A stretch of DNA of 64,000 bases, from NCBI RefSeq assembly GCF_051020955.1, contig NW_027477021.1, forward strand, positions 42,833-106,832, read 5' to 3'. Positions 1-11,641 of this stretch are shown here, one piece after another. The notes beneath the pieces were generated by a model. It was not told the origin of the DNA, did not search any database, and saw only the letters and a program-made list of their open reading frames with translations. How positions within the stretch are numbered: the stretch's first letter is position 1; each line of letters starts with the position of its first letter. The translations under genes and the position numbers were made by a program. The stretch comes from Megalopta genalis. Lineage: Eukaryota; Arthropoda; Insecta; Hymenoptera; Halictidae.

Positions 1-726
1 TGTTTGTTGTTTGTTCTTCGTTGTTTGTTGTTTGTTCTTCGTTGTTTGTTGTATGTTCTTCGTTGTTTGTTGTTTGTTCTTCGTTGTTTGTTGTTTGTTC
101 TTCGTTGTTTGTTGTTTGTTCTTCGTTGTTTGTTGTTTGTTCATCGTTGTTTGTTGCTTGTTCATCGTTGTTTGTTGCTTGTTCTTCGTTGTTTGTTGCT
201 TGTTCTTCGTTGTTTGTTGCTTGTTCTTCGTTGTTTGTTGCTTGTTCTTCGTTGTTTGTTGCTTGTTCTTCGTTGTTTGTTGCTTGTTCTTCGTTGTTTG
301 TTGCTTGTTCTTCGATGTTTGTTGCTTGTTCTTCGTTGTTTGTTGCTTGTTCTTCGTTGTTTGTTGCTTGTTCTTCGTTGTTTGTTGTTTGTTCTTCGTT
401 GTTTGTTGCTAGTTCTTCGTTGTTTGTTGCTTGTTCTTCGTTGTTTGTTGCTTGTTCTTCGTTGTTTGTTGCTTGTTCTTCGTTGTTTGTTGCTTGTTCT
501 TCGTTGTTTGTTGTTTGTTCTTCGTTGTTTGTTCTTCGTTGTTTGTTGTTTGTTCTTCGTTGTTTGTTGTTTGTTCTTCGTTGTTTGTTGTTTGTTCTTC
601 GTTGTTTGTTGTTTGTTCTTCGTTGTTTGTTGTTTGTTCTTCGTTGTTTGTTGTTTGTTCATCGTTGTTTGTTGTTTGTTCTTCGTTGTTTGTTGTTTGT
701 TCATCGTTGTTTGTTGTTTGTTCATC
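1..726. repeat. D-A-A / D-A-C 21-bp composite, cut by the window start
   Basis: Units alternate as D-A-A (1-160 and about 500-720) and D-A-C (about 160-500), giving a 21-bp period. Point variants are GTTGTAT at 48, GTTCATC near 139, 160 and just before 727, GATGTTT at 314, and one GCTAGTT near 408. The same variant order, GTTGTAT then GTTCATC then GATGTTT, recurs at 3898-4128, so this is a copy of part of the next composite. No B unit is present. Confidence 0.93.
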
Positions 727-2525
727 GTTGTTTGTTGTTTGTTGTTTGTTGTTTGTTGTTTGTTGTTTGTTGTTTGTTGTTTGTTGTTTGTTGTTTGTTG
801 TTTGTTGTTTGTTGTTTGTTGTTTGTTGTTTGTTGTTTGTTGTTTGTTGTTTGTTGTTTGTTGTTTGTTGTTTGTTGTTTGTTGTTTGTTGTTTGTTGTT
901 TGTTGTTTGTTGTTTGTTGTTTGTTGTTTGTTGTTTGTTGTTTGTTGTTTGTTGTTTGTTGTTTGTTGTTTGTTGTTTGTTGTTTGTTGTTTGTTGTTTG
1001 TTGTTTGTTGTTTGTTGTTTGTTGTTTGTTGTTTGTTGTTTGTTGTTTGTTGTTTGTTGTTTGTTGTTTGTTGTTTGTTGTTTGTTGTTTGTTGTTTGTT
1101 GTTTGTTGTTTGTTGTTTGTTGTTTGTTGTTTGTTGTTTGTTGTTTGTTGTTTGTTGTTTGTTGTTTGTTGTTTGTTGTTTGTTGTTTGTTGTTTGTTGT
1201 TTGTTGTTTGTTGTTTGTTGTTTGTTGTTTGTTGTTTGTTGTTTGTTGTTTGTTGTTTGTTGTTTGTTGTTTGTTGTTTGTTGTTTGTTGTTTGTTGTTT
1301 GTTGTTTGTTGTTTGTTGTTTGTTGTTTGTTGTTTGTTGTTTGTTGTTTGTTGTTTGTTGTTTGTTGTTTGTTGTTTGTTGTTTGTTGTTTGTTGTTTGT
1401 TGTTTGTTGTTTGTTGTTTGTTGTTTGTTGTTTGTTGTTTGTTGTTTGTTGTTTGTTGTTTGTTGTTTGTTGTTTGTTGTTTGTTGTTTGTTGTTTGTTG
1501 TTTGTTGTTTGTTGTTTGTTGTTTGTTGTTTGTTGTTTGTTGTTTGTTGTTTGTTGTTTGTTGTTTGTTGTTTGTTGTTTGTTGTTTGTTGTTTGTTGTT
1601 TGTTGTTTGTTGTTTGTTGTTTGTTGTTTGTTGTTTGTTGTTTGTTGTTTGTTGTTTGTTGTTTGTTGTTTGTTGTTTGTTGTTTGTTGTTTGTTGTTTG
1701 TTGTTTGTTGTTTGTTGTTTGTTGTTTGTTGTTTGTTGTTTGTTGTTTGTTGTTTGTTGTTTGTTGTTTGTTGTTTGTTGTTTGTTGTTTGTTGTTTGTT
1801 GTTTGTTGTTTGTTGTTTGTTGTTTGTTGTTTGTTGTTTGTTGTTTGTTGTTTGTTGTTTGTTGTTTGTTGTTTGTTGTTTGTTGTTTGTTGTTTGTTGT
1901 TTGTTGTTTGTTGTTTGTTGTTTGTTGTTTGTTGTTTGTTGTTTGTTGTTTGTTGTTTGTTGTTTGTTGTTTGTTGTTTGTTGTTTGTTGTTTGTTGTTT
2001 GTTGTTTGTTGTTTGTTGTTTGTTGTTTGTTGTTTGTTGTTTGTTGTTTGTTGTTTGTTGTTTGTTGTTTGTTGTTTGTTGTTTGTTGTTTGTTGTTTGT
2101 TGTTTGTTGTTTGTTGTTTGTTGTTTGTTGTTTGTTGTTTGTTGTTTGTTGTTTGTTGTTTGTTGTTTGTTGTTTGTTGTTTGTTGTTTGTTGTTTGTTG
2201 TTTGTTGTTTGTTGTTTGTTGTTTGTTGTTTGTTGTTTGTTGTTTGTTGTTTGTTGTTTGTTGTTTGTTGTTTGTTGTTTGTTGTTTGTTGTTTGTTGTT
2301 TGTTGTTTGTTGTTTGTTGTTTGTTGTTTGTTGTTTGTTGTTTGTTGTTTGTTGTTTGTTGTTTGTTGTTTGTTGTTTGTTGTTTGTTGTTTGTTGTTTG
2401 TTGTTTGTTGTTTGTTGTTTGTTGTTTGTTGTTTGTTGTTTGTTGTTTGTTGTTTGTTGTTTGTTGTTTGTTGTTTGTTGTTTGTTGTTTGTTGTTTGTT
2501 GTTTGTTGTTTGTTGTTTGTTGTTT
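727..2525. repeat. Pure A array, 257 units
   Basis: 1,799 bp of uninterrupted GTTGTTT, exactly 257 units with no substitution seen. It contains no CpG and no adenine on the + strand. It is bounded on the left by GTTCATC and on the right by the first D unit of the next composite. Confidence 0.97.
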
Positions 2526-4639
2526 GTTCTTCGTTGTTTGTTGTTTGTTCTTCGTTGTTTGTTGTTTGTTGTTTGTTGTTTGTTGTTTGTTGTTTGTTGT
2601 TTGTTGTTTGTTGTTTGTTGTTTGTTCTTCGTTGTTTGTTGTTTGTTCTTCGTTGTTTGTTGTTTGTTCTTCGTTGTTTGTTGCTTGTTCTTCGATGTTT
2701 GTTGCTTGTTCTTCGTTGTTTGTTGCTTGTTCTTCGTTGTTTGTTGCTTGTTCTTCGTTGTTTGTTGCTTGTTCTTCGTTGTTTGTTGCTTGTTCTTCGT
2801 TGTTTGTTGCTTGTTCTTCGTTGTTTGTTGCTTGTTCTTCGTTGTTTGTTGCTTGTTCTTCGTTGTTTGTTGCTTGTTCTTCGTTGTTTGTTGCTTGTTC
2901 TTCGTTGTTTGTTGCTTGTTCTTCGTTGTTTGTTGCTTGTTCTTCGTTGTTTGTTGCTTGTTCTTCGTTGTTTGTTGCTTGTTCTTCGTTGTTTGTTGCT
3001 TGTTCTTCGTTGTTTGTTGCTTGTTCTTCGTTGTTTGTTGCTTGTTCTTCGTTGTTTGTTGCTTGTTCTTCGTTGTTTGTTGCTTGTTCTTCGTTGTTTG
3101 TTGTTTGTTCTTCGTTGTTTGTTGTTTGTTCTTCGTTGTTTGTTGTTTGTTCTTCGTTGTTTGTTGTATGTTCTTCGTTGTTTGTTGTTTGTTCTTCGTT
3201 GTTTGTTGTTTGTTCTTCGTTGTTTGTTGTTTGTTCTTCGTTGTTTGTTGTTTGTTCTTCGTTGTTTGTTGTTTGTTCATCGTTGTTTGTTGTTTGTTCT
3301 TCGTTGTTTGTTGCTTGTTCTTCGTTGTTTGTTGCTTGTTCTTCGTTGTTTGTTGCTTGTTCTTCGTTGTTTGTTGCTTGTTCTTCGTTGTTTGTTGCTT
3401 GTTCTTCGATGTTTGTTGCTTGTTCTTCGTTGTTTGTTGCTTGTTCTTCGTTGTTTGTTGTTTGTTCTTCGTTGTTTGTTGTTTGTTGTTTGTTGTTTGT
3501 TGTTTGTTGTTTGTTGTTTGTTGTTTGTTCTTCGTTGTTTGTTGTTTGTTCTTCGTTGTTTGTTGCTTGTTCTTCGTTGTTTGTTGCTTGTTCTTCGTTG
3601 TTTGTTGCTTGTTCTTCGTTGTTTGTTGCTTGTTCTTCGATGTTTGATGTTTGTTCTTCGTTGTTTGTTGCTTGTTCTTCGTTGTTTGTTGCTTGTTCTT
3701 CGTTGTTTGTTGCTTGTTCTTCGTTGTTTGTTGCTTGTTCTTCGTTGTTTGTTGCTTGTTCTTCGTTGTTTGTTGCTTGTTCTTCGTTGTTTGTTGCTTG
3801 TTCTTCGTTGTTTGTTGCTTGTTCTTCGTTGTTTGTTGTTTGTTCTTCGTTGTTTGTTGTTTGTTCTTCGTTGTTTGTTGTTTGTTCTTCGTTGTTTGTT
3901 GTATGTTCTTCGTTGTTTGTTGTTTGTTCTTCGTTGTTTGTTGTTTGTTCTTCGTTGTTTGTTGTTTGTTCTTCGTTGTTTGTTGTTTGTTCATCGTTGT
4001 TTGTTGCTTGTTCTTCGTTGTTTGTTGCTTGTTCTTCGTTGTTTGTTGCTTGTTCTTCGTTGTTTGTTGCTTGTTCTTCGTTGTTTGTTGCTTGTTCTTC
4101 GTTGTTTGTTGCTTGTTCTTCGATGTTTGTTGCTTGTTCTTCGTTGTTTGTTGCTTGTTCTTCGTTGTTTGTTGCTTGTTCTTCGTTGTTTGTTGTTTGT
4201 TCTTCGTTGTTTGTTGCTTGTTCTTCGTTGTTTGTTGCTTGTTCTTCGTTGTTTGTTGCTTGTTCTTCGTTGTTTGTTGCTTGTTCTTCGTTGTTTGTTG
4301 CTTGTTCTTCGTTGTTTGTTGCTTGTTCTTCGTTGTTTGTTGTTTGTTCTTCGTTGTTTGTTGCTTGTTCTTCGTTGTTTGTTGTTTGTTCTTCGTTGTT
4401 TGTTGTTTGTTCTTCGTTGTTTGTTGTTTGTTCTTCGTTGTTTGTTCTTCGTTGTTTGTTGTTTGTTCTTCGTTGTTTGTTGTTTGTTCTTCGTTGTTTG
4501 TTGTTTGTTCTTCGTTGTTTGTTGTTTGTTCTTCGTTGTTTGTTGTTTGTTCATCGTTGTTTGTTGTTTGTTCATCGTTGTTTGTTGTTTGTTCATCGTT
4601 GTTTGTTGTTTGTTCATCGTTGTTTGTTGTTTGTTCATC
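2526..4639. repeat. D-A-A / D-A-C 21-bp composite with internal duplication
   Basis: Mostly D-A-C, flanked and interrupted by D-A-A. Two short pure-A insertions lie at about 2554-2624 and at 3471-3526 (8 units). Landmark units: GATGTTT at 2694, 3408, 3639+3646 (adjacent pair) and 4122; GTTGTAT at 3163 and 3898; five GTTCATC in the last 90 bp. Spacings of 714 bp (2694 to 3408, and 3408 to 4122) and 735 bp (3163 to 3898) indicate tandem duplication of a roughly 0.7-kb sub-module. No B unit is present. Confidence 0.92.
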
Positions 4640-7507
4640 GTTGTTTGTTGTTTGTTGTTTGTTGTTTGTTGTTTGTTGTTTGTTGTTTGTTGTTTGTTGT
4701 TTGTTGTTTGTTGTTTGTTGTTTGTTGTTTGTTGTTTGTTGTTTGTTGTTTGTTGTTTGTTGTTTGTTGTTTGTTGTTTGTTGTTTGTTGTTTGTTGTTT
4801 GTTGTTTGTTGTTTGTTGTTTGTTGTTTGTTGTTTGTTGTTTGTTGTTTGTTGTTTGTTGTTTGTTGTTTGTTGTTTGTTGTTTGTTGTTTGTTGTTTGT
4901 TGTTTGTTGTTTGTTGTTTGTTGTTTGTTGTTTGTTGTTTGTTGTTTGTTGTTTGTTGTTTGTTGTTTGTTGTTTGTTGTTTGTTGTTTGTTGTTTGTTG
5001 TTTGTTGTTTGTTGTTTGTTGTTTGTTGTTTGTTGTTTGTTGTTTGTTGTTTGTTGTTTGTTGTTTGTTGTTTGTTGTTTGTTGTTTGTTGTTTGTTGTT
5101 TGTTGTTTGTTGTTTGTTGTTTGTTGTTTGTTGTTTGTTGTTTGTTGTTTGTTGTTTGTTGTTTGTTGTTTGTTGTTTGTTGTTTGTTGTTTGTTGTTTG
5201 TTGTTTGTTGTTTGTTGTTTGTTGTTTGTTGTTTGTTGTTTGTTGTTTGTTGTTTGTTGTTTGTTGTTTGTTGTTTGTTGTTTGTTGTTTGTTGTTTGTT
5301 GTTTGTTGTTTGTTGTTTGTTGTTTGTTGTTTGTTGTTTGTTGTTTGTTGTTTGTTGTTTGTTGTTTGTTGTTTGTTGTTTGTTGTTTGTTGTTTGTTGT
5401 TTGTTGTTTGTTGTTTGTTGTTTGTTGTTTGTTGTTTGTTGTTTGTTGTTTGTTGTTTGTTGTTTGTTGTTTGTTGTTTGTTGTTTGTTGTTTGTTGTTT
5501 GTTGTTTGTTGTTTGTTGTTTGTTGTTTGTTGTTTGTTGTTTGTTGTTTGTTGTTTGTTGTTTGTTGTTTGTTGTTTGTTGTTTGTTGTTTGTTGTTTGT
5601 TGTTTGTTGTTTGTTGTTTGTTGTTTGTTGTTTGTTGTTTGTTGTTTGTTGTTTGTTGTTTGTTGTTTGTTGTTTGTTGTTTGTTGTTTGTTGTTTGTTG
5701 TTTGTTGTTTGTTGTTTGTTGTTTGTTGTTTGTTGTTTGTTGTTTGTTGTTTGTTGTTTGTTGTTTGTTGTTTGTTGTTTGTTGTTTGTTGTTTGTTGTT
5801 TGTTGTTTGTTGTTTGTTGTTTGTTGTTTGTTGTTTGTTGTTTGTTGTTTGTTGTTTGTTGTTTGTTGTTTGTTGTTTGTTGTTTGTTGTTTGTTGTTTG
5901 TTGTTTGTTGTTTGTTGTTTGTTGTTTGTTGTTTGTTGTTTGTTGTTTGTTGTTTGTTGTTTGTTGTTTGTTGTTTGTTGTTTGTTGTTTGTTGTTTGTT
6001 GTTTGTTGTTTGTTGTTTGTTGTTTGTTGTTTGTTGTTTGTTGTTTGTTGTTTGTTGTTTGTTGTTTGTTGTTTGTTGTTTGTTGTTTGTTGTTTGTTGT
6101 TTGTTGTTTGTTGTTTGTTGTTTGTTGTTTGTTGTTTGTTGTTTGTTGTTTGTTGTTTGTTGTTTGTTGTTTGTTGTTTGTTGTTTGTTGTTTGTTGTTT
6201 GTTGTTTGTTGTTTGTTGTTTGTTGTTTGTTGTTTGTTGTTTGTTGTTTGTTGTTTGTTGTTTGTTGTTTGTTGTTTGTTGTTTGTTGTTTGTTGTTTGT
6301 TGTTTGTTGTTTGTTGTTTGTTGTTTGTTGTTTGTTGTTTGTTGTTTGTTGTTTGTTGTTTGTTGTTTGTTGTTTGTTGTTTGTTGTTTGTTGTTTGTTG
6401 TTTGTTGTTTGTTGTTTGTTGTTTGTTGTTTGTTGTTTGTTGTTTGTTGTTTGTTGTTTGTTGTTTGTTGTTTGTTGTTTGTTGTTTGTTGTTTGTTGTT
6501 TGTTGTTTGTTGTTTGTTGTTTGTTGTTTGTTGTTTGTTGTTTGTTGTTTGTTGTTTGTTGTTTGTTGTTTGTTGTTTGTTGTTTGTTGTTTGTTGTTTG
6601 TTGTTTGTTGTTTGTTGTTTGTTGTTTGTTGTTTGTTGTTTGTTGTTTGTTGTTTGTTGTTTGTTGTTTGTTGTTTGTTGTTTGTTGTTTGTTGTTTGTT
6701 GTTTGTTGTTTGTTGTTTGTTGTTTGTTGTTTGTTGTTTGTTGTTTGTTGTTTGTTGTTTGTTGTTTGTTGTTTGTTGTTTGTTGTTTGTTGTTTGTTGT
6801 TTGTTGTTTGTTGTTTGTTGTTTGTTGTTTGTTGTTTGTTGTTTGTTGTTTGTTGTTTGTTGTTTGTTGTTTGTTGTTTGTTGTTTGTTGTTTGTTGTTT
6901 GTTGTTTGTTGTTTGTTGTTTGTTGTTTGTTGTTTGTTGTTGTTGTTTGTTGTTTGTTGTTTGTTGTTTGTTGTTTGTTGTTTGTTGTTTGTTGTTTGTT
7001 GTTTGTTGTTTGTTGTTTGTTGTTTGTTGTTTGTTGTTTGTTGTTTGTTGTTTGTTGTTTGTTGTTTGTTGTTTGTTGTTTGTTGTTTGTTGTTTGTTGT
7101 TTGTTGTTTGTTGTTTGTTGTTTGTTGTTTGTTGTTTGTTGTTTGTTGTTTGTTGTTTGTTGTTTGTTGTTTGTTGTTTGTTGTTTGTTGTTTGTTGTTT
7201 GTTGTTTGTTGTTTGTTGTTTGTTGTTTGTTGTTTGTTGTTTGTTGTTTGTTGTTTGTTGTTTGTTGTTTGTTGTTTGTTGTTTGTTGTTTGTTGTTTGT
7301 TGTTTGTTGTTTGTTGTTTGTTGTTTGTTGTTTGTTGTTTGTTGTTTGTTGTTTGTTGTTTGTTGTTTGTTGTTTGTTGTTTGTTGTTTGTTGTTTGTTG
7401 TTTGTTGTTGTTGTTTGTTGTTTGTTGTTTGTTGTTTGTTGTTTGTTGTTTGTTGTTTGTTGTTTGTTGTTTGTTGTTTGTTGTTTGTTGTTTGTTGTTT
7501 GTTGTTT
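4640..7507. repeat. Pure A array, about 410 units, the longest in the window
   Basis: 2,868 bp of GTTGTTT. Two units have lost one T and are 6 bp (GTTGTT) at 6936-6941 and 7404-7409. These are 468 bp apart and are the only irregularities seen; 410 units minus two bases accounts for the length exactly. Confidence 0.96.
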
Positions 7508-7857
7508 GTTGCTTGTTCTTCGTTGTTTGTTGCTTGTTCTTCGTTGTTTGTTGCTTGTTCTTCGTTGTTTGTTGTTTGTTCTTCGTTGGTTGTTGTTTGT
7601 TCTTCGTTGGTTGTTGTTTGTTCTTCGTTGTTTGTTGTTTGTTCTTCGTTGTTTGTTGTTTGTTCTTCGTTGTTTGTTGTTTGTTCTTCGTTGTTTGTTG
7701 TTTGTTCTTCGTTGTTTGTTGTTTGTTCTTCGTTGTTTGTTGTTTGTTCTTCGTTGTTTGTTGTTTGTTCTTCGTTGTTTGTTGTTTGTTCTTCGTTGTT
7801 TGTTGTTTGTTCTTCGTTGTTTGTTGTTTGTTCTTCGTTGTTTGTTGTTTGTTCATC
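7508..7857. repeat. D-A-C then D-A-A composite with paired GTTGGTT units
   Basis: 21-bp composite. The first repeats carry C. Two consecutive repeats then carry GTTGGTT at 7585 and 7606. The rest is D-A-A, ending in GTTCATC at 7851. The layout is repeated at 8796-9194. Confidence 0.93.
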
Positions 7858-8795
7858 GTTGTTTGTTGTTTGTTGTTTGTTGTTTGTTGTTTGTTGTTTG
7901 TTGTTTGTTGTTTGTTGTTTGTTGTTTGTTGTTTGTTGTTTGTTGTTTGTTGTTTGTTGTTTGTTGTTTGTTGTTTGTTGTTTGTTGTTTGTTGTTTGTT
8001 GTTTGTTGTTTGTTGTTTGTTGTTTGTTGTTTGTTGTTTGTTGTTTGTTGTTTGTTGTTTGTTGTTTGTTGTTTGTTGTTTGTTGTTTGTTGTTTGTTGT
8101 TTGTTGTTTGTTGTTTGTTGTTTGTTGTTTGTTGTTTGTTGTTTGTTGTTTGTTGTTTGTTGTTTGTTGTTTGTTGTTTGTTGTTTGTTGTTTGTTGTTT
8201 GTTGTTTGTTGTTTGTTGTTTGTTGTTTGTTGTTTGTTGTTTGTTGTTTGTTGTTTGTTGTTTGTTGTTTGTTGTTTGTTGTTTGTTGTTTGTTGTTTGT
8301 TGTTTGTTGTTTGTTGTTTGTTGTTTGTTGTTTGTTGTTTGTTGTTTGTTGTTTGTTGTTTGTTGTTTGTTGTTTGTTGTTTGTTGTTTGTTGTTTGTTG
8401 TTTGTTGTTTGTTGTTTGTTGTTTGTTGTTTGTTGTTTGTTGTTTGTTGTTTGTTGTTTGTTGTTTGTTGTTTGTTGTTTGTTGTTTGTTGTTTGTTGTT
8501 TGTTGTTTGTTGTTTGTTGTTTGTTGTTTGTTGTTTGTTGTTTGTTGTTTGTTGTTTGTTGTTTGTTGTTTGTTGTTTGTTGTTTGTTGTTTGTTGTTTG
8601 TTGTTTGTTGTTTGTTGTTTGTTGTTTGTTGTTTGTTGTTTGTTGTTTGTTGTTTGTTGTTTGTTGTTTGTTGTTTGTTGTTTGTTGTTTGTTGTTTGTT
8701 GTTTGTTGTTTGTTGTTTGTTGTTTGTTGTTTGTTGTTTGTTGTTTGTTGTTTGTTGTTTGTTGTTTGTTGTTTGTTGTTTGTTGTTTGTTGTTT
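7858..8795. repeat. Pure A array, 134 units
   Basis: 938 bp of GTTGTTT without an irregular unit, starting directly after GTTCATC and ending at a D unit. Confidence 0.96.
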
Positions 8796-9194
8796 GTTCT
8801 TCGTTGTTTGTTGCTTGTTCTTCGTTGTTTGTTGCTTGTTCTTCGTTGTTTGTTGCTTGTTCTTCGTTGTTTGTTGCTTGTTCTTCGTTGTTTGTTGCTT
8901 GTTCTTCGTTGTTTGTTGTTTGTTCTTCGTTGGTTGTTGTTTGTTCTTCGTTGGTTGTTGTTTGTTCTTCGTTGTTTGTTCTTCGTTGTTTGTTGTTTGT
9001 TCTTCGTTGTTTGTTGTTTGTTCTTCGTTGTTTGTTGTTTGTTCTTCGTTGTTTGTTGTTTGTTCTTCGTTGTTTGTTGTTTGTTCTTCGTTGTTTGTTG
9101 TTTGTTCTTCGTTGTTTGTTGTTTGTTCTTCGTTGTTTGTTGTTTGTTCTTCGTTGTTTGTTGTTTGTTCTTCGTTGTTTGTTGTTTGTTCATC
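8796..9194. repeat. Second copy of the D-A-C / GTTGGTT / D-A-A composite
   Basis: Same order as 7508-7857: D-A-C repeats, GTTGGTT at 8929 and 8950 (again 21 bp apart), D-A-A, then a closing GTTCATC at 9188. It has more D-A-C repeats and one extra 14-bp D-A step near 8970. The GTTGGTT pairs are 1,344 bp (192 units) apart, so composite plus A array has been duplicated in tandem. Confidence 0.92.
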
Positions 9195-10719
9195 GTTGTT
9201 TGTTGTTTGTTGTTTGTTGTTTGTTGTTTGTTGTTTGTTGTTTGTTGTTTGTTGTTTGTTGTTTGTTGTTTGTTGTTTGTTGTTTGTTGTTTGTTGTTTG
9301 TTGTTTGTTGTTTGTTGTTTGTTGTTTGTTGTTTGTTGTTTGTTGTTTGTTGTTTGTTGTTTGTTGTTTGTTGTTTGTTGTTTGTTGTTTGTTGTTTGTT
9401 GTTTGTTGTTTGTTGTTTGTTGTTTGTTGTTTGTTGTTTGTTGTTTGTTGTTTGTTGTTTGTTGTTTGTTGTTTGTTGTTTGTTGTTTGTTGTTTGTTGT
9501 TTGTTGTTTGTTGTTTGTTGTTTGTTGTTTGTTGTTTGTTGTTTGTTGTTTGTTGTTTGTTGTTTGTTGTTTGTTGTTTGTTGTTTGTTGTTTGTTGTTT
9601 GTTGTTTGTTGTTTGTTGTTTGTTGTTTGTTGTTTGTTGTTTGTTGTTTGTTGTTTGTTGTTTGTTGTTTGTTGTTTGTTGTTTGTTGTTTGTTGTTTGT
9701 TGTTTGTTGTTTGTTGTTTGTTGTTTGTTGTTTGTTGTTTGTTGTTTGTTGTTTGTTGTTTGTTGTTTGTTGTTTGTTGTTTGTTGTTTGTTGTTTGTTG
9801 TTTGTTGTTTGTTGTTTGTTGTTTGTTGTTTGTTGTTTGTTGTTTGTTGTTTGTTGTTTGTTGTTTGTTGTTTGTTGTTTGTTGTTTGTTGTTTGTTGTT
9901 TGTTGTTTGTTGTTTGTTGTTTGTTGTTTGTTGTTTGTTGTTTGTTGTTTGTTGTTTGTTGTTTGTTGTTTGTTGTTTGTTGTTTGTTGTTTGTTGTTTG
10001 TTGTTTGTTGTTTGTTGTTTGTTGTTTGTTGTTTGTTGTTTGTTGTTTGTTGTTTGTTGTTTGTTGTTTGTTGTTTGTTGTTTGTTGTTTGTTGTTTGTT
10101 GTTTGTTGTTTGTTGTTTGTTGTTTGTTGTTTGTTGTTTGTTGTTTGTTGTTTGTTGTTTGTTGTTTGTTGTTTGTTGTTTGTTGTTTGTTGTTTGTTGT
10201 TTGTTGTTTGTTGTTTGTTGTTTGTTGTTTGTTGTTTGTTGTTTGTTGTTTGTTGTTTGTTGTTTGTTGTTTGTTGTTTGTTGTTTGTTGTTTGTTGTTT
10301 GTTGTTTGTTGTTTGTTGTTTGTTGTTTGTTGTTTGTTGTTTGTTGTTTGTTGTTTGTTGTTTGTTGTTTGTTGTTTGTTGTTTGTTGTTTGTTGTTTGT
10401 TGTTTGTTGTTTGTTGTTTGTTGTTTGTTGTTTGTTGTTTGTTGTTTGTTGTTTGTTGTTTGTTGTTTGTTGTTTGTTGTTTGTTGTTTGTTGTTTGTTG
10501 TTTGTTGTTTGTTGTTTGTTGTTTGTTGTTTGTTGTTTGTTGTTTGTTGTTTGTTGTTTGTTGTTTGTTGTTTGTTGTTTGTTGTTTGTTGTTTGTTGTT
10601 TGTTGTTTGTTGTTTGTTGTTTGTTGTTTGTTGTTTGTTGTTTTTGTTTGTTGTTTGTTGTTTGTTGTTTGTTGTTTGTTGTTTGTTGTTTGTTGTTTGT
10701 TGTTTGTTGTTTGTTGTTT
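9195..10719. repeat. Pure A array, 218 units
   Basis: 1,525 bp of GTTGTTT with one shortened unit (TTGTTT) at 10644-10649, which gives a run of five T. This is the last large array before B units begin. Confidence 0.95.
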
Positions 10720-10866
10720 GTTGTTCGTTGTTTGTTGTTTGTTGTTTGTTGTTCGTTGTTTGTTGTTTGTTGTTCGTTGTTCGTTGTTCGTTGTTCGTTG
10801 TTCGTTGTTCGTTGTTCGTTGTTCGTTGTTCGTTGTTCGTTGCTTGTTGCTTGTTGCTTGTGGTTC
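10720..10866. repeat. A-to-B transition with C-C-C-GTGGTTC marker
   Basis: Single B units appear among A units from 10720, then become continuous. Three C units follow and then GTGGTTC at 10860-10866. The C-C-C-GTGGTTC string is the signature found in every Q module downstream (for example 17540-17567), so this looks like a rudimentary Q start that lacks its long C run. Confidence 0.9.
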
Positions 10867-11265
10867 GTTGTTCGTTGTTCGTTGTTCGTTGTTCGTTGTT
10901 CGTTGTTCGTTGTTCGTTGTTCGTTGTTCGTTGTTCGTTGTTCGTTGTTCGTTGTTCGTTGTTCGTTGTTCGTTGTTCGTTGTTCGTTGTTCGTTGTTCG
11001 TTGTTCGTTGTTCGTTGTTCGTTGTTCGTTGTTCGTTGTTCGTTGTTCGTTGTTCGTTGTTCGTTGTTCGTTGTTCGTTGTTCGTTGTTCGTTGTTCGTT
11101 GTTCGTTGTTCGTTGTTCGTTGTTCGTTGTTCGTTGTTCGTTGTTCGTTGTTCGTTGTTCGTTGTTCGTTGTTCGTTGTTCGTTGTTCGTTGTTCGTTGT
11201 TCGTTGTTCGTTGTTCGTTGTTCGTTGTTCGTTGTTCGTTGTTCGTTGTTCGTTGTTCGTTGTTC
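10867..11265. repeat. Pure B array, 57 units
   Basis: 399 bp of GTTGTTC, giving one CpG every 7 bp. It starts directly after GTGGTTC and ends at a D unit. Confidence 0.96.
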
Positions 11266-11473
11266 GTTCTTCGTTGTTTGTTGTTTGTTCTTCGTTGTTT
11301 GTTGTTTGTTCTTCGTTGTTTGTTCTTCGTTGTTTGTTGTTTGTTGTTTGTTGTTTGTTCTTCGTTGTTTGTTCTCCGTTGTTTGTTCTTCGTTGTTTGT
11401 TCTTCGTTGTTGGTTCTTCGTTGTTTGTTCTTCGTTGTTTGTTCTTCGTTGTTTGTTCTTCGTTTTGTTTTTT
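11266..11473. repeat. D-A composite, mixed 21- and 14-bp periods
   Basis: Opens with D-A-A, then settles into D-A (14 bp) with variants including GTTCTCC and GTTGGTT. It ends in an irregular T-rich junction (GTTTTG followed by TTTTTTG) at about 11462-11473. Confidence 0.88.
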
Positions 11474-11641
11474 GTTGTTCGTTGTTCGTTGTTCGTTGTT
11501 CGTTGTTTGTTGTTTGTTGTTTGTTGTTTGTTGTTTGTTGTTTGTTGTTTGTTGTTTGTTGTTTGTTGTTTGTTGTTTGTTGTTTGTTGTTTGTTGTTTG
11601 TTGTTTGTTGTTTGTTGTTTGTTGTTTGTTGTTTGTTGTTT
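11474..11641. repeat. Four B units then A array of 20 units
   Basis: B at 11474-11501, then 140 bp of pure A at 11502-11641. Confidence 0.94.
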
